DNA of 64,000 nt, taken from assembly GCA_905182305.1 (NCBI GenBank), contig CAJJBB010000008.1, forward strand, positions 62,001 through 126,000, in the 5' to 3' direction. How positions within the stretch are numbered: position 1 is the stretch's first letter; each line of letters starts with the position of its first letter. The notes under the pieces are model-generated. The model worked only from the letters and a program-made list of their open reading frames with translations, was not told the origin of the DNA and searched no databases. The stretch is from Flavobacteria bacterium MS024-2A (GTDB lineage: Bacteria > Bacteroidota > Bacteroidia > Flavobacteriales > Flavobacteriaceae). The translations under genes were made by a program, and so were the position numbers. Shown here piece by piece: positions 29,358-37,842 of the stretch.

Positions 29358-30292
29358 AAACCTTAAGTGTTTCCCATCTTCTTGGCATAAAGTACCTCAA
29401 AGAGGAAGATTTACATTTAATTTTTGAAACATCTATCCATTTCAAAGAGGTTATAAATAGACCTATTAAAAAGGTGCCTAGTCTTCGTGATATTACTATA
29501 GCAAACTTGTTTTTTGAAAATAGTACGCGAACAAAACTATCTTTTGAATTAGCAGAAAAAAGACTTAGTGCCGATGTGCTTAATTTTTCAGCTACTCAAT
29601 CTTCATTAACTAAAGGAGAAACATTAGTAGATACAGTCAATAATATTTTAGCTATGAAAGTTGATATGGTTGTGATGCGGCATCCAAATCCAGGAGCGGC
29701 TCACTTTTTATCTAAACAAGTAAATTCATGTATTATTAATGCTGGTGACGGTACTCATGAACATCCTACACAAGCCTTGTTGGATGCTTTTTCGCTTCGC
29801 GAAAAGTTTGGAGATTTATCCGGTAAGCGAATTGCAATTGTTGGAGATATTTTACACTCAAGGGTAGCTTTATCTAACATATATGCCCTTAAAATGTTAG
29901 GGGCTGAAGTGCGATTGTGTGCTCCAAAATCATTACTCCCAAAACATATTGAAGCTCTTGGGGTTACTGTTTCTTTTGATTTGATGCAGGTTCTCAATTG
30001 GTGTGATGCAGCCAATATTCTTAGAGTTCAAAATGAACGTATGAAATTAAGTTATTTTCCAACCACTAGAGAATATAGTCAAGCATTTGGATTAACTTTT
30101 GAACGCTTGAATCAGTTGCGAAAAGAAATTGTAATACTACATCCAGGACCTGTAAATAGAGGCGTTGAAATCACTAGTGAAGTAGCTGACTCTCCTCATG
30201 CAATAATTCTTGATCAAGTTGAGAATGGTGTGGCTGTTAGAATGGCTGTAATTTATTTATTAGCTTCTAAACTAAACATACCCATTTCATGA
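29354..30292 (+). CDS. pyrB: PyrB, aspartate carbamoyltransferase catalytic chain
   Basis: PyrB joins carbamoyl phosphate and aspartate, the committed step of pyrimidine synthesis. The 312-residue protein has the carbamoyl-phosphate loop ENSTRTKLSFE with S57-T58-R59-T60, HPTQALLDAFS in the centre and HPGPVNRG near the C-terminus, all diagnostic. No pyrI regulatory chain follows. It overlaps pyrR by 4 bases at its start and the next small gene by 4 bases at its end, so translation is tightly coupled. Confidence 0.96.
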   Translation: MKTLSVSHLLGIKYLKEEDLHLIFETSIHFKEVINRPIKKVPSLRDITIANLFFENSTRTKLSFELAEKRLSADVLNFSATQSSLTKGETLVDTVNNILAMKVDMVVMRHPNPGAAHFLSKQVNSCIINAGDGTHEHPTQALLDAFSLREKFGDLSGKRIAIVGDILHSRVALSNIYALKMLGAEVRLCAPKSLLPKHIEALGVTVSFDLMQVLNWCDAANILRVQNERMKLSYFPTTREYSQAFGLTFERLNQLRKEIVILHPGPVNRGVEITSEVADSPHAIILDQVENGVAVRMAVIYLLASKLNIPIS

Positions 30293-30603
30293 TCTACTTG
30301 GAAGAAAATCAAATAGTATTTTGTAGGTCAGCTGATTTTTTAAAAGAAGAAAGAACTCTTTTAATTCAGCTAAAAGAAGAAAGCGGAAAGGATTTAATCA
30401 TAGATTGTTCCAGCGATATTTTACCATTAACAGTATTAAAATCTATAGAATCATTTCAAAGAAATTCTAACTATTGTTTTGTTATTGTTATCCCTTTAGG
30501 AATGAAACATTCTTATCCTTCTCAATGGGTAGTTGTGCCCACTAAAAAAGAAGCCTTAGATTTTATTACTTTCGAACAAATGCAGCGTGATTTAGGTTTA
30601 TAA
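30289..30603 (+). CDS. Small conserved protein between pyrB and rnz, unknown function
   Basis: A 104-residue soluble protein with no signal or membrane segment. The pattern is strand-rich with a DLIIDCSSDILPLTVLKSIESF stretch (about 35-56) followed by a hydrophobic strand FVIVIP; the spacing recalls STAS-like alpha/beta domains, but this is weak. It overlaps pyrB by 4 bases and ends one base before rnz, so it belongs to the same operon. I recall a gene of this size beside rnz in other Flavobacteriia. Not recognised beyond that. Confidence 0.6.
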   Translation: MIYLEENQIVFCRSADFLKEERTLLIQLKEESGKDLIIDCSSDILPLTVLKSIESFQRNSNYCFVIVIPLGMKHSYPSQWVVVPTKKEALDFITFEQMQRDLGL

Positions 30604-30604
30604 T

Positions 30605-31513
30605 ATGATACAATTAACAATTTTAGGATGTCATTCTGCAACACCAAGAGAAAATAAACATACCACATCTCAATTATTGGAAGTAAAAGGACACCTTTTC
30701 TTAATTGATTGCGGAGAAGGAACTCAAATTCAATTAAGAAAAACTAAAGTTAAATTTTCACGTATTCAACATATTTTTATTTCACACTTGCACGGAGATC
30801 ATTTTTATGGTTTAATTGGATTGATTAGTACCTTTAGGCTTTTGGGAAGAACATCACCTCTCACTATTTATGGACCCATTGGTATTAAAGAAATTATTAC
30901 ACTTCAGTTAAAACATGCAAAATCATGGACTAATTACCCACTTCTTTTTCACGAATTATCTTCAAAAACTAGTGAAGTCATTTTTGAAGATAAATCTATA
31001 CGAATTGAAACCTTACCCCTTGATCATAGAATATACACTAATGGTTTTTTATTTTCAACAGTGACTACCAAACGAAAGATTAATGCAAATAAGTTGACTC
31101 CTTTTAATTTGAAACCTTTTCAATTTCAACAATTACAAGAAGGAGAATCTATTATCTTAGATGACGGGAAAGTATTGGAAAATGAAGTTTATACTATTGA
31201 TCCAGAAGGATTAAAAAGGTATGCTTATTGTAGCGATACTGCTTATTTTGAGCCTTTAATTCCCCTTATAAAAGAAGTAGATTTATTATACCATGAGTCC
31301 ACATTTTTAGAAATAAATAGTGAATTAGCAAAAAAAACAAAACATAGTACCGCTTTACAAGCTGCTACAATAGCTAATAAAGCAATGGTTAAAAAATTAA
31401 TATTAGGACATTTTTCAAATCGATATCCTGATAAAAAAATATTTATTGAAGAGGCATCTAAAGTATATGAAAATGTCATTTTAGCTGAAGATCTTAAAAC
31501 TTTTTCCATTTAA
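30605..31513 (+). CDS. rnz: Ribonuclease Z
   Basis: RNase Z cleaves the 3' trailer of tRNA precursors that lack an encoded CCA, such as the tRNA-Ser at 60.56 kb in this window. The 302-residue metallo-beta-lactamase-fold protein has the zinc motif H61-x-H63-x-D65-H66 (SHLHGDH), CGEGTQIQLRK near 36-46, LDHRIYTNGF, CSDTAY with a metal Asp, and the C-terminal GHFSNRY with the last His ligand. Length fits the bacterial short form. It is the fourth gene of the pyrR run. Confidence 0.95.
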   Translation: MIQLTILGCHSATPRENKHTTSQLLEVKGHLFLIDCGEGTQIQLRKTKVKFSRIQHIFISHLHGDHFYGLIGLISTFRLLGRTSPLTIYGPIGIKEIITLQLKHAKSWTNYPLLFHELSSKTSEVIFEDKSIRIETLPLDHRIYTNGFLFSTVTTKRKINANKLTPFNLKPFQFQQLQEGESIILDDGKVLENEVYTIDPEGLKRYAYCSDTAYFEPLIPLIKEVDLLYHESTFLEINSELAKKTKHSTALQAATIANKAMVKKLILGHFSNRYPDKKIFIEEASKVYENVILAEDLKTFSI

Positions 31514-31540
31514 AAGAAATGGATTATAACTTATAGAAAA

Positions 31541-32188
31541 ATGAAAGAAGAAGATTTAGGTCATTTACGAAAAACCTATCTGAAGGGCTCTTTAGGACCC
31601 AAAGATATTAAAGACAATCCCATTTCTTTTTTTAAAGAATGGTTTAAACAAGCCGAGCAGTCTTCTGAAATTGAAGAAGCAAACGCAATGACCCTATCAA
31701 CTTTAGGTTTGGACAATTTTCCGAAAGGAAGAGTTGTTCTTTTAAAATCTTTAACTGAAGAAGGTTTTGTTTTCTACACTAACTATCAAAGTGAAAAAGC
31801 ATTAGCTTTAGAGCATCATTCTAAAGTTGGAATTTCTTTTTTTTGGCCTATTTTAGAGCGACAAGTTATTATTAAAGGCGAAGCTTTTAAACTTGCTGCT
31901 GAAGTTTCGGATACTTACTTTAAAAGCCGTCCAAAAGGAAGTCAAATAGGGGCCATTGTTTCGGACCAAAGTAAAGTTATTACGGATCGTTCTATTATTG
32001 AAGCTAAACTAGAGGCTTTAGAAATCGAGTATGCTAATAAAAATATTGAACGCCCAGATCATTGGGGAGGATATTTGGTCAAGCCTATAAGTATTGAATT
32101 TTGGCAAGGGCGTCCAAATCGACTTCATGACAGAATCCGCTGTCAACTACAAGGCGAATTTTGGAATATTGAACGTTTAGCACCCTAG
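31541..32188 (+). CDS. pdxH: PdxH, pyridoxamine 5'-phosphate oxidase
   Basis: PdxH oxidises pyridoxine or pyridoxamine phosphate to the cofactor PLP using FMN. The 215-residue length is normal. Conserved segments include the N-terminal LRKTYLKGSL, ANAMTLSTLG, GRVVLLKSL...GFVFYTNYQS for FMN binding, RPKGSQIGAIVSDQS, and the C-terminal GGYLVKPISIEFWQGRPNRLHDR. It follows rnz by 27 bases and precedes the SixA-like gene by 3 bases. Several PLP enzymes, such as ThrC, are encoded nearby. Confidence 0.95.
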   Translation: MKEEDLGHLRKTYLKGSLGPKDIKDNPISFFKEWFKQAEQSSEIEEANAMTLSTLGLDNFPKGRVVLLKSLTEEGFVFYTNYQSEKALALEHHSKVGISFFWPILERQVIIKGEAFKLAAEVSDTYFKSRPKGSQIGAIVSDQSKVITDRSIIEAKLEALEIEYANKNIERPDHWGGYLVKPISIEFWQGRPNRLHDRIRCQLQGEFWNIERLAP

Positions 32189-32191
32189 ATT

Positions 32192-32671
32192 ATGAAAGAA
32201 TTGATTCTTTTACGTCATGCAAAATCATCTTGGGAATATGCTGTTTCAGATCTCAATCGACCTCTAATTGAAAAGGGAATCAAAAGAATTATAAATGTGG
32301 CTTCACTAAGTGCTTCGGTTTTCCAAAATCAAGAAGTTTTTTTTTCTAGTCCAGCCAATCGTGCTATTCATACTACAACTATTTTGATGAATGCAATGAA
32401 TATTAATTTTCAAAAACTTCAGATTTGTGAATCATTATATACATTTGATTCGGAACGATTACTATCGTTTATACATCAAATAGATAACTCATTTTCAAAA
32501 GTAGTTTGCGTAGGTCATAATCCTGCTTTTAGTAATATAATTTCCTATTTAAGCGATACTACAGTAGTGAATTTACCAACTGCTGCTTGGGCAAAAATAG
32601 TTTTTGATGTTTCTGAATGGGGAAATATCAAAAACGGAATTTGTAGTTTAGGTCTTCCTAAAGAAATTTAA
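32192..32671 (+). CDS. SixA-like histidine phosphatase
   Basis: A 159-residue member of the histidine phosphatase (phosphoglycerate-mutase-like) superfamily in the small SixA form. The phospho-accepting His9 lies in LLRHAKSSW, the second catalytic His in CVGHNPAFS, and arginines in FSSPANRAIHTT complete the pocket. SixA in E. coli removes phosphate from histidine-phosphorylated proteins; the target here is unknown. It sits 6 bases before ppk, so a link to phosphate or polyphosphate metabolism is possible but inferred from position only. Confidence 0.85.
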   Translation: MKELILLRHAKSSWEYAVSDLNRPLIEKGIKRIINVASLSASVFQNQEVFFSSPANRAIHTTTILMNAMNINFQKLQICESLYTFDSERLLSFIHQIDNSFSKVVCVGHNPAFSNIISYLSDTTVVNLPTAAWAKIVFDVSEWGNIKNGICSLGLPKEI

Positions 32672-32677
32672 AATAAT

Positions 32678-34726
32678 ATGGTACCAAAGGATATTTTTAT
32701 CAATCGTGAAATAAGTTGGCTTGATTTTAATGCGAGAGTTCTTCAAGAGGCAGCAGACACAGGAGTTCCACTTCTAGAGCGATTACGATTTATTGGGATT
32801 TTTTCAAATAATTTAGATGAGTTTTTTCAAGTGCGTTATGCAACCGTTCAGCGGATTGCGCAATCTGAAAAATCAGGTAAAAAGGTTTTTGGAGGTAAAA
32901 GTGCCAAAGAATTATTGAAATCAATAACTCAAAAAGTCATTGAGCAGCAAAAAGAAACTAATAAAATTCTTTCGGACATAGAAAATGAGTTAGAAAATGA
33001 AAACATTTATTTTGTGAATGAAAATAATGTACTGTTGGAGCATAAAGATTTTTTGAAAGAGTATTTTATTCAAAAAGTTAGTCCTGCTTTAATGACCATT
33101 ATTATTTCTGATGATTTACCTCAAGATTTTTCAAATAATCATGCATTTCTAGCTGTTAAGCTTTTTTTTGAATCACCTAAACCTCAAAATAAATATGCCT
33201 TAATTGAGATTCCAACAGAGTTGGATCGTTTTATCGTTTTACCTTCTATTAAAGACAAGCAGTTTGTTATGATTTTAGATGATCTTATACGGTTTCATTT
33301 TGAGCTTATTTTTAATTCTTTTGAATACAGAATTATTGAGTCTCACATGATTAAAGTGACTCGGGATGCAGAGCTTGATATGGAAGGTGATGTATCAAAT
33401 AGTTACATTAATAAAATTGTTAAAAGTGTTAAGGACCGTTTTTTGGCAGAGCCAGTTAGAATGGTTTATGATAAGAATATAGCAATTGACACCCTGGAAA
33501 TAGTGAAAAAAATTTTAGGGATGGATAATACTGATAGCCATATTCCAGGAGGTCGATACCATAACCGAAAGGATTTCATGAGCTTTCCGCAGTTAAACAG
33601 AAATGATCTTCAATATGGTAAACGAAATCCTATTCCAGTGCCTGGATTATCACTTGAAAAAAGTATTTTTAAGGCTATTGATAAGAAGGATTATCTTTTA
33701 TACACTCCCTATCATAGCTTTTCGTTTGTAATTAAATTTTTAAGAGAAGCTGCTTTAGATCCAGAGGTTTCAAATATATTCATAACCATTTATCGTTTAT
33801 CAAAGTTATCGAATGTTGCAAGTTCTTTAATAAATGCAGCAAAAAACGGTAAAAAAGTATTGGTGCAAATTGAATTACAAGCACGTTTTGATGAAACTAA
33901 TAATATTATCTATGCAGAACAAATGCAAGCGGCTGGGGTAGAGCTTATTTTTGGTATTCCGGGCTTAAAAGTACATTCTAAAATTTGTTTAGTTGAAAAA
34001 ATTAGCCAAGGAGTCAAAAAACGATACGGTTTTATTAGTACAGGAAACCTAAATGAGGATACTGCTAAAATTTACACAGATTATACCCTTTTTACTTCAA
34101 ATGAAAAAGTATTAAAAGAGGTCAATAAGGTCTTTAATTTTCTTCAGGTTCATTATAAGCTCAAAAAGTATAAACATCTCATAGTTTCTCCTCACTATAC
34201 TCATGCAGCCTTGGTGAGGATGATCAATAAAGAAATTGAAAATAAAAAAGCAGGTTTATCTGCGGGTATAAAATTGAAATTAAACGCGATAACTAATTTC
34301 TCAATGATACAAAAATTGTATGAAGCAAGTAAGGCAGGTGTTTCTATTCAAATGGTTGTTAGAGGTATTTGTTGTCTAATACCCGGTGTGAAAGGTATGA
34401 GTGAGAATATTGAGGTAATTAGTGTGATTGACCGTTATTTAGAACATCCTAGGGTCTATATTTTTGAAAACGGAGGGAAACGAAAAGTGTACATTTCTTC
34501 TGCAGATTTTATGACTCGTAATATTGAAAATCGAGTAGAAGTTGCTGTGCCTATATATGACACTTCGTTACAGCAACAAATTTTAGATGTATTTGATATT
34601 ACATGGAAAGATAATCATAAAGCCAGAATCATAAATAAATATCCTCAAAATCAGTTTAAAAAGGCATCAGGTGAAAATGTTCGTTCTCAATGGGCAATCT
34701 ATGATTATTATAATAATCAATTGTAG
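32678..34726 (+). CDS. ppk1: Polyphosphate kinase 1
   Basis: PPK1 reversibly polymerises the terminal phosphate of ATP into polyphosphate. The 682-residue protein has the N-terminal FINREISWLDFNARVL motif, the catalytic domains, and both histidines of the family: His433 in KVHSKICLV, the autophosphorylated residue, and His590 in EHPRVYIF, matching His435 and His592 of E. coli. It is followed after 2 bases by the exopolyphosphatase gene, the classical ppk-ppx pairing. Confidence 0.96.
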   Translation: MVPKDIFINREISWLDFNARVLQEAADTGVPLLERLRFIGIFSNNLDEFFQVRYATVQRIAQSEKSGKKVFGGKSAKELLKSITQKVIEQQKETNKILSDIENELENENIYFVNENNVLLEHKDFLKEYFIQKVSPALMTIIISDDLPQDFSNNHAFLAVKLFFESPKPQNKYALIEIPTELDRFIVLPSIKDKQFVMILDDLIRFHFELIFNSFEYRIIESHMIKVTRDAELDMEGDVSNSYINKIVKSVKDRFLAEPVRMVYDKNIAIDTLEIVKKILGMDNTDSHIPGGRYHNRKDFMSFPQLNRNDLQYGKRNPIPVPGLSLEKSIFKAIDKKDYLLYTPYHSFSFVIKFLREAALDPEVSNIFITIYRLSKLSNVASSLINAAKNGKKVLVQIELQARFDETNNIIYAEQMQAAGVELIFGIPGLKVHSKICLVEKISQGVKKRYGFISTGNLNEDTAKIYTDYTLFTSNEKVLKEVNKVFNFLQVHYKLKKYKHLIVSPHYTHAALVRMINKEIENKKAGLSAGIKLKLNAITNFSMIQKLYEASKAGVSIQMVVRGICCLIPGVKGMSENIEVISVIDRYLEHPRVYIFENGGKRKVYISSADFMTRNIENRVEVAVPIYDTSLQQQILDVFDITWKDNHKARIINKYPQNQFKKASGENVRSQWAIYDYYNNQL

Positions 34727-34728
34727 TA

Positions 34729-35610
34729 ATGAAAATTAAAAAATATGCCGCAATTGATATTGGTTCTAATGCAGTTAGAATTTTAGTAACTAATGTGGTT
34801 TCTTATAAAAAAAAGACAGTTTTTTTAAAAAATGCTCTTGTTAGAGTTCCGATTCGTTTAGGACAAGATGCTTTTACAAATGGAAATATTTCTGATAAGA
34901 ATATCAAAAGAATGATAAAATCTATGAAGGCTTTTAAGTTACTTATGGAGGTTCACGGGGTAAAAGATTATTTAGCTTTTGCAACTTCGGCGCTAAGAGA
35001 TGCCAAGAATGGTTCATATTTAGTTGAAAAAGTACTTAAAAAATCAGGAATTAAAATAGAAATTATTGATGGGAAAAAAGAAGCTAAAATAATTTCTAAT
35101 ACGAATGTTTTTGATACTATTAATAAAGAAAAAACGTTTCTCTATGTTGATATAGGTGGTGGAAGTACTGAATTTAGTATTTTAATTAATGGAAAACGAA
35201 ATCAATCAAAATCATTTAAAATAGGAACTGTTAGGCTACTTAATTCAAAAGTGGAACAAGTCACTTTGGATGAAGCCGAAACATGGGTGAGAAGGCACAC
35301 TCTCATGCACGAAAGAATATATTTATTAGGAACAGGAGGAAATATTAACAAGCTACATAAGATCGCCAATATCAATGATAATAGCCCTATAAGCTACTTA
35401 ACTTTAAAAGCACTTTATAATCAATTAGATGCGCTTACTTATGAAGAGCGAATCGTTGATCTCGGGCTAAATCCAGATCGTTCTGATGTGATTTTACTAG
35501 CAGCAAAATTATTCATTAAAATCCTTAATTGGAGTGGTGCCAAAGATATTTATGTTCCTAAAGTAGGCCTTTCAGATGGAATGATACGTGAACTTTATAA
35601 AAGAAAATAA
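34729..35610 (+). CDS. ppx: Ppx/GppA family exopolyphosphatase, short form
   Basis: A 293-residue Ppx/GppA phosphatase with the two ASKHA-fold domains: AAIDIGSNAVRILV (8-21), ATSALRDAKNG with the phosphate-binding segment, YVDIGGGSTEFSIL, and LLGTGGNINKL. It lacks the C-terminal HD-like domains of E. coli Ppx (513 residues), as in many Bacteroidota and actinobacterial forms. It should hydrolyse polyphosphate or (p)ppGpp terminal phosphate. It is the last gene of the pyrR-ppx run and convergent with dnaX after 22 bases. Confidence 0.92.
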   Translation: MKIKKYAAIDIGSNAVRILVTNVVSYKKKTVFLKNALVRVPIRLGQDAFTNGNISDKNIKRMIKSMKAFKLLMEVHGVKDYLAFATSALRDAKNGSYLVEKVLKKSGIKIEIIDGKKEAKIISNTNVFDTINKEKTFLYVDIGGGSTEFSILINGKRNQSKSFKIGTVRLLNSKVEQVTLDEAETWVRRHTLMHERIYLLGTGGNINKLHKIANINDNSPISYLTLKALYNQLDALTYEERIVDLGLNPDRSDVILLAAKLFIKILNWSGAKDIYVPKVGLSDGMIRELYKRK

Positions 35611-35632
35611 CTACTTTTTTAGTTTCACTAAG

Positions 35633-36391
35633 TTAAAAATCTAATTTAAATGTTTTTCTGAGGGTATCTAAAACTGGATTGATCTTCAGTAAATGCTGAT
35701 ATTTTTCTGGAGAAGAAAAAATAGTTTCTTCTTTTATGTTTTCTGAGATACCAATTGAAATACTTAAAATTTGATTGTTCAGGTGGTTTCTTAAATACGG
35801 CAATAGTTTTTCCATTTCCTTAATTAACTCACTTTTGTTCATTTCATTAGCAACCTCAAAGCTAACTTGAAAATTATCTGCAAGTACAGGACTATTCATG
35901 AATAATATTGAAGCCATATTACTTTTTCCATCATTTTTTATATTTTCAATATATTGTTTCCAAAGAAGATCAAGATCTTCTTGTTTAAAAGGATCTTGTG
36001 GGAGTTCAGAAACTTTTACAGTTGACTTATTTTTTTCTATAACTGCTTTTTTTAAAGCGATACTAGAAAGTGAAAACCCAGAAACAGGTATTTTTATAAA
36101 TTTCTTCTTAGCAACAGGAATTGTAGCATTGATTTTTTTTTCTTTTTTACTTGGAATTTCAGGTATTATTTTATTGACAATAGAAGTTGACTCATTCTCT
36201 TGTGACGGGTAGTTTTTAACTTCGCTTTTAACAGGCTCTATTTGATGTGTTTTTTGTTCTTCTTTTTTAAGAATTAATGAATTTTTTGGAATTACATTGG
36301 TAGAAGCTTTTTTTAAAGTCGGTAGGGAAGAATCTAGAGTATATTCTGAGTTAGAGTATTTTTTATATTCACTCGAGGGAATTATGAATTC
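35633..36391 (-). CDS. dnaX: dnaX -1-frame extension (tau C-terminal region)
   Basis: This frame has no start codon of its own near its beginning but is completely open for 252 codons after a -1 slip at the A run, from GAA at 36391-36389 to the TAA at 35633-35635. It begins EFIIPSSEYKKYS, directly continuing the conserved NGEKKK end of the zero frame. A low-complexity Lys/Pro/Ser linker follows, then a folded domain from about PQDPFKQEDLDLLWKQYIENI to LRKTFKLDF, the C-terminal region seen in flavobacterial DnaX. Fused length would be about 608 residues. An A11 instead of A10 would place both parts in one frame. Confidence 0.8.
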   Translation of the reverse strand, partial: EFIIPSSEYKKYSNSEYTLDSSLPTLKKASTNVIPKNSLILKKEEQKTHQIEPVKSEVKNYPSQENESTSIVNKIIPEIPSKKEKKINATIPVAKKKFIKIPVSGFSLSSIALKKAVIEKNKSTVKVSELPQDPFKQEDLDLLWKQYIENIKNDGKSNMASILFMNSPVLADNFQVSFEVANEMNKSELIKEMEKLLPYLRNHLNNQILSISIGISENIKEETIFSSPEKYQHLLKINPVLDTLRKTFKLDF

Positions 36392-37458
36392 TTTTTTTTT
36401 TCTCCATTAAAATGGAGTGAAGCAAGTTGCATTAAATAAAGTTCAACATGAACCCTTTTGTTTTGACAATTTCTATATTCAACTTCGCAACAATTAATTA
36501 ATTTAATAGCGTCTAAAATATAGTTGGATGATAGTGTTGCGGTAGCTGAAGTATACTCTTCTTTAACACTCGAACTTACTTCCATTAGTAAAAGGGTTTT
36601 AGGATCTTTTGCGAGCATTAAATTCCTGAAATGATCTCCTAATCCACTTATGAACTGCAAACTGTCTATTCCGCGCTGTAATAAGGTGTCATAGGTTGTT
36701 AAAACACCAGGGATGTCGTTTTGAAAAAATAACTTCCCAAAGCTAGTATAGGTTTGATGGTCTAAAACATTTAAATTATTTGCAACACCACTAACTGACA
36801 AATTACCTTGGGTAAAACTCACCATTCGGTCAAAGATTGAGAGTGCATCTCGCAAAGCACCTTCTGCTTTTTGAGCAATCAAATACAAAGCATCTTCTTC
36901 AAATACTAAGTTTCTTTTATTAGCAATCTTAATGAGATAGTTTTTTATGTCTTCAATAGAAATCCGCTTGAAATCATAGACTTGGCAACGAGATAATACG
37001 GTGGGTATAATTTTATTTTTTTCGGTGGTTGCTAGAATGAAGATAGCATGTTTTGGTGGCTCCTCAAGTGTTTTTAAAAAAGCATTGAAGGCAGAAGTAG
37101 AGAGCATATGTGCCTCATCAATGATGTATATTTTATGAGTACCAATTTGGGGAGGTATTCTAACTTGATCATTTATTTTTCTAATATCCTCTACTGAATT
37201 ATTAGAAGCGGCATCTAATTCAAAAATATTGAATGAAGAATCGTTATCTATCGAGGTGGTTGCACTATTAATTTGCTTTGCAAGTATTCTAGCACATGAA
37301 GTTTTACCTACTCCTCTTGGACCACAAAAAAGAAGTGCTTGTGCAAGTTGATTGGTTTCCAAGCTATTTTGGAGTGTTCTTGTAATACTTTCCTGTCCTA
37401 CCACTTCATCAAAAGTACTAGGTCTATATTTTAAAGCAGACACAACAAATGTTTCCAT
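36382..37458 (-). CDS. dnaX: DnaX, DNA polymerase III gamma/tau, zero-frame (gamma-like) product
   Basis: DnaX is the clamp-loader ATPase of the replicative polymerase. The 358-residue zero-frame product has Walker A GPRGVGKTS (46-54), Walker B/DEAH IYIIDEAHML, the sensor segment ATTEKNKIIPTVLSRC and the lid/collar domains. It stops right after NGEKKKNS. The zinc-binding Cys cluster of E. coli DnaX after the P-loop is absent, as in other Bacteroidota. The frame opens at a TTG (37467), but the ATG at 37458 (METFVVSA) gives the family's N-terminus. The stop lies two codons after an A_AAA_AAG heptamer. Confidence 0.93.
   Translation of the reverse strand: METFVVSALKYRPSTFDEVVGQESITRTLQNSLETNQLAQALLFCGPRGVGKTSCARILAKQINSATTSIDNDSSFNIFELDAASNNSVEDIRKINDQVRIPPQIGTHKIYIIDEAHMLSTSAFNAFLKTLEEPPKHAIFILATTEKNKIIPTVLSRCQVYDFKRISIEDIKNYLIKIANKRNLVFEEDALYLIAQKAEGALRDALSIFDRMVSFTQGNLSVSGVANNLNVLDHQTYTSFGKLFFQNDIPGVLTTYDTLLQRGIDSLQFISGLGDHFRNLMLAKDPKTLLLMEVSSSVKEEYTSATATLSSNYILDAIKLINCCEVEYRNCQNKRVHVELYLMQLASLHFNGEKKKNS
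36391..36417 (-). promoter_or_regulatory. Candidate -1 frameshift site of dnaX
   Basis: Reading the minus strand, an A10 run (36401-36392) and G form the heptamer A_AAA_AAG at 36397-36391 in the zero frame, the same slippery site as E. coli dnaX. Immediately upstream is a perfect hairpin CTCCAT-TTTA-ATGGAG (36417-36402) whose 3' arm gives an SD-like GGAG 4 bases before the heptamer. Downstream only a weak ATTCA/TGAAT stem is visible. The zero-frame stop follows two codons later. Confidence 0.6.
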
Positions 37459-37464
37459 AATGTA

Positions 37465-37472
37465 CAAATATA
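37465..37472 (-). promoter_or_regulatory. Candidate -7 box TATATTTG just before dnaX
   Basis: On the minus strand TATATTTG matches TAnnTTTG and ends 6 bases before the preferred dnaX ATG at 37458, so the transcript would start at or next to that ATG. It also overlaps the alternative TTG start, arguing against that start. No TTG at -33. Confidence 0.4.
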
Positions 37473-37548
37473 TAAATCAGATTAAAGTTTATGACTTTTA
37501 GGGTATGCTTATTCCATTATAATTATTAACAAATAACTAACTTTACCG

Positions 37549-37838
37549 AGCAGGCCATCTTATCGCTCTTTTCTTTGGAAGAGAGAGGAAAGTCCGGACA
37601 CCACAGAACGGCATAGCGGGTAACACCCGCCCTTTGAAAGAAGCGGACTAGTGCAACAGAAAGCAAGTACAGTTAGGCTGTAGTGAAACCAGGTAAACTC
37701 TATGCGGTGCAACGCCAAGTAAATCTACAATTAAGAGTTGTTTCGCTCAATGTAGAAGGGTAGGCGGCTTGAATGTAGGAGTAATTTTACATCTAGATAA
37801 ATGATAAGACTCGACAGAATCCGGCTTATCGGCCTGCT
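37549..37838 (+). ncRNA. rnpB: RNase P RNA, bacterial type A
   Basis: The catalytic RNA of RNase P, which matures tRNA 5' ends. The conserved core GAGGAAAGTCCGGACACC is at about 37584-37602 and its P4 partner ACAGAATCCGGCTTAT near 37815-37830. The termini pair perfectly (AGCAGGCC at 37549-37556 with GGCCTGCT at 37831-37838), which sets the ends at about 290 nt. GGGTAACACCCGCC forms an inner helix. A near-consensus TAACTTTA (37538-37545) may be the -7 box. A T tract (37838-37844) follows directly as terminator and overlaps the rsmD stop on the other strand. Confidence 0.93.
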
Positions 37839-37842
37839 TTTT

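Noticed and set aside
35633-35917. Separate 94-codon gene starting MASILFMNS
   Set aside because: The frame is open far upstream to the dnaX slip site and the sequence continues the DnaX tau region; it is not an independent gene.
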